In this document: positions 1 through 7,214 of the stretch, piece by piece
Layout: every line of letters starts with the position of its first letter
Position numbering within the stretch: position 1 is the stretch's first letter
Source: JBEBSD01 sp040394475
GTDB taxonomy: Bacteria; Bacteroidota; Bacteroidia; Cytophagales; Spirosomataceae
Assembly: GCA_040394475.1 (NCBI GenBank)
Contig: JBEBSD010000105.1
Location: 1-18,110 of the forward strand
Reading direction: 5' to 3'
DNA: 18,110 nucleotides
Made by a program: the position numbers and the translations under genes
The notes under the pieces: generated by a model
Databases searched by the model: none
What the model was told of the DNA's origin: nothing
The model's input: the letters and a program-made list of their open reading frames with translations, nothing else

Positions 1-13
1 AAAAAAACAATAA

Positions 14-96
14 GGGCCTATAGCTCACAAAACGTTTGCCGGTCGGTTAGAGCACCTCACTCATAATCAGGTGGTCAGCGACACAGGTCCGGGAGG
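14..96 (+). pseudogene. Degenerate partial copy of the adjacent tRNA-CAU
   Basis: Bases 14-27 are identical to the start of the intact tRNA at 121-134, and 45-76 match 138-169 except for one base, including the whole CTCATAA anticodon loop. The copy cannot fold as a normal tRNA. The D loop is enlarged by 14 nt (23 instead of 9). A G-to-C change at 58 leaves a C-C mismatch in the anticodon stem. Six extra bases precede a diverged T-arm trace at 84-94. No 3' acceptor strand follows. The identity with the intact copy also covers the A-rich leader (1-27 equals 108-134), so this looks like a local duplication that decayed, or a scar of integration at a tRNA. It could also be an assembly artefact at the sequence edge. 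Confidence 0.7.
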
Positions 97-120
97 TAAA
101 ATGAAGAAAAAAAACAATAA

Positions 121-194
121 GGGCCTATAGCTCAGTTGGTTAGAGCACCTGACTCATAATCAGGTGGTCCCAGGTTCGAGCCCTGGTGGGCCCA
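121..194 (+). tRNA. tRNA with CAU anticodon (tRNA-Ile2 with lysidine, or elongator tRNA-Met)
   Basis: The full cloverleaf is readable. The acceptor stem is GGGCCTA/TGGGCCC with one G-T pair. The D stem is GCTC/GAGC. The anticodon stem is CCTGA/TCAGG with loop CTCATAA (CAT at 155-157). The T arm is CCAGG-TTCGAGC-CCTGG, and the discriminator is A194. CCA is not encoded. A CAU anticodon can belong to initiator Met, elongator Met or the AUA-reading Ile tRNA. The first acceptor pair G1-C72 argues against a typical bacterial initiator. The C4-G69 and C5-G68 pairs are features reported for TilS recognition of E. coli tRNA-Ile2, so Ile2 is slightly favoured, but elongator Met is not excluded. Confidence 0.95.
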
Positions 195-204
195 CATCAA
201 AATC

Positions 205-241
205 AAGCACTTACGAGACAAAACTCGCTAAGTGCTTTTTT
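205..241 (+). terminator. Intrinsic terminator of the tRNA
   Basis: The arms AAGCACTTACGAG and CTCG-C-TAAGTGCTT pair around a short A-rich loop, with one bulged C. A T-rich tract follows directly. It lies 11 nt after the tRNA end, as expected for a monocistronic tRNA transcript. Confidence 0.85.
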
Positions 242-392
242 ATTTGCAGCCGAAAAACACCACACGGTTCCGCCGCTCTTGCGTGGCATTCATACCCCCC
301 TTTTTTCCACACAGGCCATGATTGCGGCCCAATTGGTCGGAAAATGATAGTATCTGTTACGCAAGTGATAACACAGGCAATCAGCGGGATGG

Positions 393-400
393 TAAGTTTG
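393..400 (+). promoter_or_regulatory. Candidate Bacteroidota -7 promoter box (TAAGTTTG)
   Basis: TAAGTTTG matches the Bacteroidota primary-sigma consensus TAnnTTTG exactly and lies 26 nt before the ATG of the giant beta-helix gene, giving a short leader. No clear TTTG -33 element is seen at the expected distance, so support is only the -7 box and its position. The rest of 245-426 shows no gene or strong structure. Confidence 0.45.
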
Positions 401-426
401 TATACATACCATAACTGTGGTGAACG

Positions 427-3400
427 ATGAAAAGACCTTTATTTACAGCGCTGCTATTATTGCTGCTGCTGGCCGGCCAGGGCTGGGCCCAGACGACTAT
501 CCGCTATGTAAAATCCACAGGCGACGGTGGTACTGCGACGGGCTCCGGCGATGACTGGCAACATGCCTCCAGCGACCTCCAGGCCATGATCAATAAGTCC
601 AGTGCAGGTGACCAGATTTGGGTGGCCTCCCCTTTAAATCGACCCATCCGGCGAGCAGATGCCGTTACGGGTCCTGCTGTCAGTGACCGAAGCAATGCTT
701 TTGTCTTGAAGGAGGGTGTAAAAATCTACGGCGGCTTTCCACCAGGGGGAGGATGGAGCTCGCGCAACCCGACCCAAATTGTAACGACACTTACCGGGGA
801 GTTTGCAAGTCAGTGGACAGACGACGGAGACGACTCCAACAATGCGTACCACGTGGTGGTAGCGGCAGGTGTTTCAGCCAATACCGTACTGGATGGCTTT
901 ACCATTACCGGAGGACGTGCTAATAATTCATCAGGATTTATTGTAGTCAACGACCAGGAGGTTCACGCGGATCAGGGCGGAGGTATTTACAATGTAAATT
1001 CCAATGCCACCTTTGCGAACCTGACTATTATCGAGAACAAGTCTCTTTATTTTGGCGGCGGGGTGTATAACAACAACACTTCCTCCCATTTCGACAAGGT
1101 GACAATCACCAGGAATAAGGTCACGAATTCATACCTCTCCTTCTTAGGCAGGGGCGGAGGGATGAGTAATAGTGAAAATGCTGACGTGACACTTACTGAT
1201 GTGCTGGTCAGCGACAATACAGCCGGCACGGATGGCGGCGGCTGCTACAATGAAAATTCCACTCCCGTGCTGACCAATGTAACCATCAGCGGCAATACAG
1301 CCGGAGACAGCGGAGGCGAATGGTATAACAACTCCGGCACCCCCGTGATCCGCAATTCGATTATTTGGGGCAATGGTGTTGCCGGGCACCTAGGTAACAC
1401 CCAATACAGCCTCATACAGAACCAGAAAGACAATTCAGATTATAATCAAGAAACCAAGTACAACCTTTCATCCACTATCGCCCCCTTGTTTTCTGATGCG
1501 ACCAGCGGTAACTACAGGCTATCAAGCAACAGTCCGGTTATCAATGCCGGCAGTAACCAGTATTATTGGGACGCTGTTAACGGAGGTGCCGCACTTCCGG
1601 ACGGAGTGGATCTGTCCGGTAATCTCCGCATTTTTAACGGCGCCATTGACATGGGCGCATATGAAAGCCAGGTTATCCCCGACATAGCACCCGCTTTCGG
1701 TAATATTCTCTATGTCGATCAAAACGTGACGGGCAGCAATGGCTCAGGCGGCAGTTGGGGCAATGCAATACCTGAACTGGCCGACGCGCTTCGGTATGCG
1801 CGGGAGTTGAATAACCACGCGATAGGATACCCCCTGAAGATCTACGTGGCCAAAGGCACCTACAAACCCTTGTATCACGCTGGAGACGAGGAATTCCATA
1901 CCAACGGAGGGCGTTACAACAGCTTTGTGATGGTCAAAAACGTACAGCTTTATGGTGGCTTCGATCCGGGCACCGGCATCACGGAATTATCGCACCCACG
2001 CATTCTCCCTTCTTCTGACCAGACAGGTGCGATCCTTTCCGGCGACCTGGAGATGACCGGAGAGAGTGCCGACAATGCGTATAGCGTCGTCATCTCTGCC
2101 GGAGACGTGGAAAACGCCAGACTGGACGGTTTTACCATCAGCGGCGGAAACGCAAATTCATCGTCGAGTATCCGTGTCAACCAACAGTCCTTTCAACGAA
2201 ATCTCGGAGGCGGCGTTTGCAACTGGAGATCTTCCCCCGTCCTGGCCAATGTCGCCATCAAAGGAAATGAGGCCAGCTATATTGGTGCAGGAATTTACAA
2301 CTATTTCTCTTCCCTGGTGTTGACCAATGTCGCTATTACCGGCAATACGTCGTCAACTTTCGGCGGTGGGGGGTACAATGTCGCTTCTGATCCGGTACTG
2401 ACCAATGTCACCATCAGTGGCAATACAGCCAACACCAGGGGAGGAGAATGGTTCAATGCTTCAGGTACACCCATGATCCGTAATTCGATTATCCGGGGCA
2501 ATGGCGTTACCGGGAATAGTAGTGCACCGCTATCCGATACCCAGTACAGCCTGGTACAGGACCAGACAATAACGGACAACCCAACCTATTATGCAATAAC
2601 CAACCACAACCTGGCTCCGGACACTGCCCCACAATTTACCGACTCCAATAATGGTGACTACAGCCTCACAAACAATAGCCCGCTTGTCAATACAGGTAGT
2701 AACCAGTTTTACTGGGACGCGGTCAACGGAGGGGTTGCACTTTCTATGTGGGGCGGAGCGGATCTATCGGGAAATCCTCGTATTGCTTTCAGGACGATTG
2801 ACATTGGGGCTTACGAAAGCCGGGTATCTCCCAGTCGCACACCCGGCCCCGGCAATATTCTCTATGTCGATCAAAACGCTGCAGACAGTGATGGCTCAGG
2901 TAGTAGCTGGGCCCATGCCATACCCGAACTGGCCGACGCGCTGGGTCATGCGCGAACCCTGAATAACTACACCACAGAAAATCCCCTGAAGATCTATGTA
3001 GCCAAAGGCAGTTACAAGCCCCTCTACAGCGCCGACGATACTCGCTACGGTGCCAATGCGGATAGGGGCAACAGCTTTGTAATGGTCAAAAATGTCCAGC
3101 TCTACGGGGGCTTTGATCCTGCTAACGGCATCACGGAATTGTCGCATCAACGGATCGTGCCTTCTTCGGAGCAAGCGGGCACGATCCTTTCCGGCGATCT
3201 GGGTACCCCCGGGGAGAATACAGACAACGCCTATCGCGTCGTCATCTCTGCCGGAGGCGTCGGTAACGCCAAACTTGACGGCTTCACTATCACCGGTGGA
3301 AACGCGGATACACCCTTGGAAAGTATCACTGTCAACCAGCGCGAATTTGACGGAAATCTGGGGGGCGCAGGCGCATTGATTTGGTTATCATCCCCTTCGC

Positions 3401-6264
3401 TGACCAATGTACGCATCACGGGAAATGTGGCCGGCTATGAGGGCGGCGGAATTTTCAACTTTGCTTCTGCCCCTGTGCTGACCAGTGTCGCCATCACCGG
3501 CAATACCTCGGCGGCGTCAGGCGGCGGCTGTTACAACCAAGGGTCCGATCCTGTACTGACCAATGTGACCATCAGCGGCAATACCGCTGCAACGGAAGAA
3601 AGCGGCGAGTGGTACAACGTTTCGGGTACACCCGTGGTTCGCAATTCGATCATCTGGGGCAAGGGCGTTGCCGGGCAACTGAGAAATACGCAATACAGCC
3701 TGGTGCAAAGCCAGACAGAGGCGGATTATCACGAAGCGGCCAACCACAACCTGCCATCAGATACTGACCCCATATTTGTACAACCGGCCGACGGTGACTT
3801 CACGCTGCTATACAGCCAGGCCGCCAATGCGGGTAATAACCAGTACTACTGGAACGCGGTCAACGGAGGCACCGCGCTTCCGGGCGGAGCGGATCTATCC
3901 GGCAATCCCCGTATTTTTAATGACATCATCGACATGGGCGCTTATGAAAGCCAGATTGCTCCCATTACACCCGGTTCGGATAATATTCTCTATGTCGATC
4001 AAAACGTTGCGGGCAGCGATAACACGGGCAGCAGTTGGGACAATGCGTTAACTGAATTGGCCGACGCACTTCGTTACGCGCGGTTTCTAAATAACCACAC
4101 AGCAGAAAACCCCCTGAAGATCTACGTGGCCCGCGGCAACTACAAGCCCCTTTACAATGCCGCCGATCATGACTATTTTGTCAACGCGGATCGGAGCAAC
4201 AGTTTTGTGATGGTCAAAAACGTACAGCTCTCCGGAGGCTTTGATCCACAGAACGGGATTACGGAATTGTCGCACCGGCGGATCCTGCCCGCTTCGGGCC
4301 AGGCCGGCACAACCCTTTCCGGCGATCTGGGTGTACCCCAGGAGAATACCGATAATGTGCATTGCGTCGTCATCTCTTCCGGAGACGTCGGCAACGCCAT
4401 ACTTGACGGCTTTACCATCAGCGGCGGAAACGCGGAATCATACAGTTATATGACTGTCAATCAACTGAGACCTGAGCTGCATTATGGAGGTGGGGTTCAT
4501 AACCACTATTCATCTCCTACGCTGATCAATGTCACCGTCACCGGAAATACGGCATTTAGCGGTGGGGGAATTTATGACTATGAATCATCCCCTATTCTGT
4601 CCAATGTTACCATCAGCGGCAATACAGCTACACGTTACGGCGGCGGGATATATAGCTATTATTCATACCCGGTCTTGACTGATGTCATCATCACCGGAAA
4701 TACAACCGGGACTTCAGGCGGCGGGATTGCGACCTATGATTCAGACCTGGTCCTGACCAATGTCGTCATCACCGGCAATACGGCAGGCTACGGCGGCGGG
4801 ATTTCCAACGTTGGCAATCCCATCCTGACCAATGTCATTATCAGCGGTAATACAGCCTCACAAACCGGAAGTGAATTTCAAAATGAATGGTCTTCCAATG
4901 ATAAACCCGTGATCCGTAATTCGATAATCTGGGGCAATGGTGTTACCGGAAATTACCCGGACACCCAATACAGTTTGGTGCAGGACCAGACAGAAGGCGA
5001 TAACCCAAACTATTATTTATCATCCAACCATAATCTCGCCTCGGATAAGGACCCGTTGTTTGCCAATCCGGTCAACGGCGACTACACGCTGCTACGCTGC
5101 TCGCCTGCCATCAACGCCGGCACACCGGATATCACGGGATTAAATCTTCCGCCGACTGACCTGGCGGGGCAGCCGCGTGTATTTGCGGATCGCATAGACA
5201 TGGGCGCTTATGAAAGCCAGGAGTTGCCATCCTCCGGATTGGTTGCGTCGTCCGGCCAGGTGGAAACGATACAATCCAAAAATGGGAGGACCGACTATGT
5301 TAACGCCTGTAACGACTGGCTGGCGTCGGTTACCACGAGTGGGCAGGCGACCGATATCGAAGGCAGCACCACGGCACGAGTATGGATGGCGAACCGGCAA
5401 CCGGCAGAATACGTCCGTCGTCACTACGAAATCACGCCGGCCGGCAATGCCGGAGGCGCTACCGGAAGGGTCACGCTCTACTTTACACAGGCTGATTTCG
5501 ATGCGTTCAATGGTAACAACCCATCCGCCCGACTCCCGGATGGGCCGGCGGGGGATATTACCAAACTACTGATCGAAAAGCGCGGCGGGGTCAGTTCAGA
5601 CGGCAGTGGAAGACCCAACACCTACCCGGGCAGTCCGGAGACGATTACAAACGCCGAAGTGAACTGGAACGACGGTCAGCAGCGCTGGGAAGTGAGCTTT
5701 GACGTGACTGGCTTCAGCGGTTTTTTTGTCAAAACAACCAGCGCGCCGCTGCCCGTACGCTGGATTTCTTTCGCTGCCCGGTTAAACGAACAGCATCAGG
5801 GTGTGCCGGAATGGAAAGTCGATGAAAGCAGCGTTTCGCATTACGAAGTGGAAAGAAGCGCCAACGCCAAAAATTTCTTAAAAATAGCCATGATCGCAAG
5901 CCTTGGCGACGGCATACACCAGTACAGCGTGACAGACCCCGTCCCGGCGGCAGGAAACATCTACTACCGTATCCGGCAGGTGGACCTGGATGGCGCCTAC
6001 ACTTACAGCCTGATCGTGAGCGTTTCGGCTGCCGAAGGTAGCCGGTTAAGCGTTTATCCCAATCCGGCGGCAGACAGGGTGACCGTGAAAGTCGGGCCGG
6101 AATACATCGGCACGAAACTGCGGCTGATCAATGTAGCGGGTGTGCAGCTGCAGGAGATTACCGTCAGTGAACCCATCCTGACACTTTCCATGCAGCAGTA
6201 CGCGACGGGGATTTACATGCTATATACCGTGGATGGAAGCGTGGTCAAAATACTGAAGGAGTAG
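427..6264 (+). CDS. Giant secreted parallel beta-helix repeat protein with T9SS C-terminal sorting domain
   Basis: The 1945-residue protein begins with a Sec signal peptide: MKR, a leucine-rich core, then a GWA-Q cleavage region near residue 21. Four tandem units of about 380-410 residues follow, at about 23-425, 426-809, 810-1185 and 1186-1598. Each opens with an (I/L)YV(D/K) strand and an 'ELADAL' helix (units 2-4). Short beta-helix coils LTNVTISGNTA..GGGIYN come next. Each unit closes with IRNSIIWGNG, DPLF, SPAINAG and DLSGNPR..IDMGAYES, the signature of 'choice-of-anchor Q'/Pmp-like right-handed beta-helix proteins. Residues about 1600-1870 form Ig-like domains. The tail from about 1873 has YPNPA and ends in GIYMLYTVDGSVVKILKE-like strands typical of type A sorting domains. 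It is probably exported by the type IX system and cell-surface attached or released. The ligand or substrate (adhesin or glycan-binding) cannot be told. No Shine-Dalgarno sequence is visible. Family assignment is firm, function unknown. Confidence 0.93.
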   Translation: MKRPLFTALLLLLLLAGQGWAQTTIRYVKSTGDGGTATGSGDDWQHASSDLQAMINKSSAGDQIWVASPLNRPIRRADAVTGPAVSDRSNAFVLKEGVKIYGGFPPGGGWSSRNPTQIVTTLTGEFASQWTDDGDDSNNAYHVVVAAGVSANTVLDGFTITGGRANNSSGFIVVNDQEVHADQGGGIYNVNSNATFANLTIIENKSLYFGGGVYNNNTSSHFDKVTITRNKVTNSYLSFLGRGGGMSNSENADVTLTDVLVSDNTAGTDGGGCYNENSTPVLTNVTISGNTAGDSGGEWYNNSGTPVIRNSIIWGNGVAGHLGNTQYSLIQNQKDNSDYNQETKYNLSSTIAPLFSDATSGNYRLSSNSPVINAGSNQYYWDAVNGGAALPDGVDLSGNLRIFNGAIDMGAYESQVIPDIAPAFGNILYVDQNVTGSNGSGGSWGNAIPELADALRYARELNNHAIGYPLKIYVAKGTYKPLYHAGDEEFHTNGGRYNSFVMVKNVQLYGGFDPGTGITELSHPRILPSSDQTGAILSGDLEMTGESADNAYSVVISAGDVENARLDGFTISGGNANSSSSIRVNQQSFQRNLGGGVCNWRSSPVLANVAIKGNEASYIGAGIYNYFSSLVLTNVAITGNTSSTFGGGGYNVASDPVLTNVTISGNTANTRGGEWFNASGTPMIRNSIIRGNGVTGNSSAPLSDTQYSLVQDQTITDNPTYYAITNHNLAPDTAPQFTDSNNGDYSLTNNSPLVNTGSNQFYWDAVNGGVALSMWGGADLSGNPRIAFRTIDIGAYESRVSPSRTPGPGNILYVDQNAADSDGSGSSWAHAIPELADALGHARTLNNYTTENPLKIYVAKGSYKPLYSADDTRYGANADRGNSFVMVKNVQLYGGFDPANGITELSHQRIVPSSEQAGTILSGDLGTPGENTDNAYRVVISAGGVGNAKLDGFTITGGNADTPLESITVNQREFDGNLGGAGALIWLSSPSLTNVRITGNVAGYEGGGIFNFASAPVLTSVAITGNTSAASGGGCYNQGSDPVLTNVTISGNTAATEESGEWYNVSGTPVVRNSIIWGKGVAGQLRNTQYSLVQSQTEADYHEAANHNLPSDTDPIFVQPADGDFTLLYSQAANAGNNQYYWNAVNGGTALPGGADLSGNPRIFNDIIDMGAYESQIAPITPGSDNILYVDQNVAGSDNTGSSWDNALTELADALRYARFLNNHTAENPLKIYVARGNYKPLYNAADHDYFVNADRSNSFVMVKNVQLSGGFDPQNGITELSHRRILPASGQAGTTLSGDLGVPQENTDNVHCVVISSGDVGNAILDGFTISGGNAESYSYMTVNQLRPELHYGGGVHNHYSSPTLINVTVTGNTAFSGGGIYDYESSPILSNVTISGNTATRYGGGIYSYYSYPVLTDVIITGNTTGTSGGGIATYDSDLVLTNVVITGNTAGYGGGISNVGNPILTNVIISGNTASQTGSEFQNEWSSNDKPVIRNSIIWGNGVTGNYPDTQYSLVQDQTEGDNPNYYLSSNHNLASDKDPLFANPVNGDYTLLRCSPAINAGTPDITGLNLPPTDLAGQPRVFADRIDMGAYESQELPSSGLVASSGQVETIQSKNGRTDYVNACNDWLASVTTSGQATDIEGSTTARVWMANRQPAEYVRRHYEITPAGNAGGATGRVTLYFTQADFDAFNGNNPSARLPDGPAGDITKLLIEKRGGVSSDGSGRPNTYPGSPETITNAEVNWNDGQQRWEVSFDVTGFSGFFVKTTSAPLPVRWISFAARLNEQHQGVPEWKVDESSVSHYEVERSANAKNFLKIAMIASLGDGIHQYSVTDPVPAAGNIYYRIRQVDLDGAYTYSLIVSVSAAEGSRLSVYPNPAADRVTVKVGPEYIGTKLRLINVAGVQLQEITVSEPILTLSMQQYATGIYMLYTVDGSVVKILKE
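1702..5220 (+). repeat. Large direct repeats inside the beta-helix gene (units 2-4)
   Basis: Near-identical DNA blocks recur at unit starts. AATATTCTCTATGTCGATCA begins at 1702, 2854 and 3982, that is every 1152 and 1128 bp. Further conserved stretches follow at equivalent places, such as 'CCCCTGAAGATCTA', 'TTTGTGATGGTCAAAAA' and 'ACCAATGTCACCATCAG'. Unit 1 is more diverged. The DNA-level identity suggests recent duplication or ongoing homogenisation, and makes the unit number prone to change or to assembly collapse. Confidence 0.85.
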
Positions 6265-6308
6265 GGAAGGATTTAGTGGTGCGGCCCGGAGAGCCGTCGG
6301 CTCAGTCG

Positions 6309-6333
6309 AAAAAGCGGGGAACAGCCTCCCCGC
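6309..6333 (-). terminator. Second minus-strand terminator downstream of rplS
   Basis: A perfect 7-bp stem GCGGGGA/TCCCCGC with a 6-nt loop lies at 6314-6333. Read on the minus strand it is followed by five T. There is no T tract on the plus side, so it acts for minus-strand transcription, as a backup about 30 nt beyond the first terminator. Confidence 0.6.
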
Positions 6334-6363
6334 CGATCCATCCGCAACACACGGAACCAGACG

Positions 6364-6392
6364 AAAAAAGCCGCCCTCTTGCGAAGGCGGCT
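6364..6392 (-). terminator. Intrinsic terminator of rplS
   Basis: The stem AGCCGCC/GGCGGCT (6369-6375 with 6386-6392) encloses a 10-nt loop and is followed on the minus strand by a run of T (6364-6369). It lies about 20 nt past the rplS stop codon. Confidence 0.85.
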
Positions 6393-6413
6393 CCTACCCT
6401 TTGGGGGTAATAA

Positions 6414-6776
6414 CTATTTGCTGGGTTTCAGTTCTTTGATCCGGGCAGCTTTTCCATGACGGCCGCGCAGATAGAACAATCTTGCACGACGTACTTTACC
6501 GCGACGTAATAATTCGATTTTAGAAATGCTCGGTGTAAGGATCGGGAAGATACGCTCTACCCCGACGCCGTTTGAAATTTTACGAACGGTAAAAGTCTCT
6601 CCGGTCGAATTAGGATTACGGCGTTGAATCACCGTTCCCTGGAACTGCTGAATACGTTCCTTATTCCCTTCCCTGATTTTTACATGCACTACAATTGTGT
6701 CGCCCGCCTTGAAATCGGGATACTCCGCCCTGCGGTTCTCCACAGTAGCCTCAACGAGTTTAATTAATTCGCTCAT
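6414..6776 (-). CDS. rplS: 50S ribosomal protein L19
   Basis: The 120-residue product matches bacterial L19 along its whole length (usual length about 115). It shows the DTIVVHVKIREG.KERIQ.FQGTVI strand region, the FTVRKISNGVGVERIFP core, the RRGKVRRARLFYLR segment and the C-terminal GKAARIKE. L19 sits at the 30S-50S interface of the ribosome. The start at 6776 (MSELIKLVEA) is chosen because it aligns with the family N-terminus. An upstream in-frame ATG would add 11 unconserved residues (MIPNSINQTIV). There is no Shine-Dalgarno sequence, as usual in Bacteroidota. The gene stands alone, convergent with the beta-helix gene, with its own promoter candidate and two terminators. In many bacteria rplS is linked to trmD and rimM, but no such neighbour is seen here. 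Confidence 0.98.
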   Translation of the reverse strand: MSELIKLVEATVENRRAEYPDFKAGDTIVVHVKIREGNKERIQQFQGTVIQRRNPNSTGETFTVRKISNGVGVERIFPILTPSISKIELLRRGKVRRARLFYLRGRHGKAARIKELKPSK

Positions 6777-6868
6777 GACGATGGTTTGATTAATACTGTT
6801 TGGTATCAACTGTGCTCAGCGGACTGGGTGGCGCCCATTCATTCAACGCAGTTTCCTAAAAAGGAGTG
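6777..6868 (-). promoter_or_regulatory. Possible structured 5' leader of rplS
   Basis: If transcription starts just after the -7 box at 6869-6876, the mRNA has a leader of about 90 nt. On the minus strand it contains TCCT-TTTT-AGGA, a GGGCGCCACCC palindromic element flanked by distant AACTG/CAGTT arms, and GATAC...GTAT(TA)ATC close to the start codon. Autoregulatory leaders of ribosomal protein genes, including L19 in other phyla, are known. The present case is only inference from pairing potential. Confidence 0.3.
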
Positions 6869-6876
6869 CAAAAATA
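6869..6876 (-). promoter_or_regulatory. Candidate -7 promoter box for rplS (TATTTTTG)
   Basis: Read on the minus strand the bases are TATTTTTG, a perfect TAnnTTTG. A T-rich stretch (ATTTTTAT) lies about 18 nt upstream where a -33 TTTG would be. The position is about 93 nt before the L19 start codon. Confidence 0.5.
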
Positions 6877-6944
6877 AGTGAAGATTCCGACTATAAAAAT
6901 GTTTGCCGTGAAATTTTGGTAAAAGCGTTAAAAGATGAGGTTTT

Positions 6945-6965
6945 TTTAGGTGTTAGGTGTTAGGG
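6945..6965 (+). repeat. Heptamer tandem repeat, RTKAGGT family (3 units)
   Basis: Three consecutive 7-nt units read TTTAGGT, GTTAGGT, GTTAGGG. The same unit, including the exact word GTTAGGT, forms a longer array between ccmD and ccmE at 17462-17496. Confidence 0.6.
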
Positions 6966-7010
6966 AGCTGTCGGAGGTCGGCTGCCTCCTGACCTGCGGA
7001 ACTACGGGGT

Positions 7011-7039
7011 GTGAGTGCGGGTCTCAGACCCGCACTCAC
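7011..7039. repeat. Perfect 29-nt palindrome
   Basis: Arms GTGAGTGCGGGTCT and AGACCCGCACTCAC (14 nt each) flank a single C. No T tract follows on either side, so it is not a standard terminator. It may be a REP-like dispersed palindrome, an operator, or the end of a small mobile unit. It sits between two heptamer arrays, upstream of nnr. Confidence 0.7.
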
Positions 7040-7085
7040 GCTTTCACCGTCGAAGACGGGAAAGAGCAGGTCATGTCAGGCAATG

Positions 7086-7148
7086 GCTGATAGCTGACAG
7101 CCGACGTCCGATAGCCGATAGCCGACTTCTGACAGCTGATCGCCGACA
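7086..7148 (+). repeat. Heptamer tandem repeat, GCYGAYA family (9 units)
   Basis: Nine consecutive 7-nt units in perfect register: GCTGATA, GCTGACA, GCCGACG, TCCGATA, GCCGATA, GCCGACT, TCTGACA, GCTGATC, GCCGACA. Substitutions vary but the period does not. The reverse complement of this family recurs at 17502-17529. The rest of the 6777-7214 gap shows no gene. Confidence 0.75.
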
Positions 7149-7214
7149 CAGCGCACCCTCCGACCTGTGGTGCGACTTTTTTAGACCCGATACCTGTTAC
7201 CAAACTGTTTACCC

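Noticed and set aside
92..130. GGGAGGTAAAATG followed by a tiny lysine-rich frame of nine codons running into the tRNA
   Set aside because: It looks like a ribosome site plus ATG, but the frame is an A-run ending in the tRNA (stop TAG at 128-130). The organism hardly uses Shine-Dalgarno sequences, so this is probably chance.
1..194. Phage or integrative element at the tRNA
   Set aside because: No integrase, excisionase or phage gene is near. Only the duplicated tRNA fragment hints at it, so it is listed as a finding and not called as a mobile element.
164..430. 88-codon open frame overlapping the tRNA and terminator
   Set aside because: It begins inside the tRNA, crosses the terminator and has no protein-like composition. 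It is a chance frame.
6945..7148. Repeats near 7000 considered as a CRISPR array
   Set aside because: Units are 7 nt with no spacers, and no cas genes are present.
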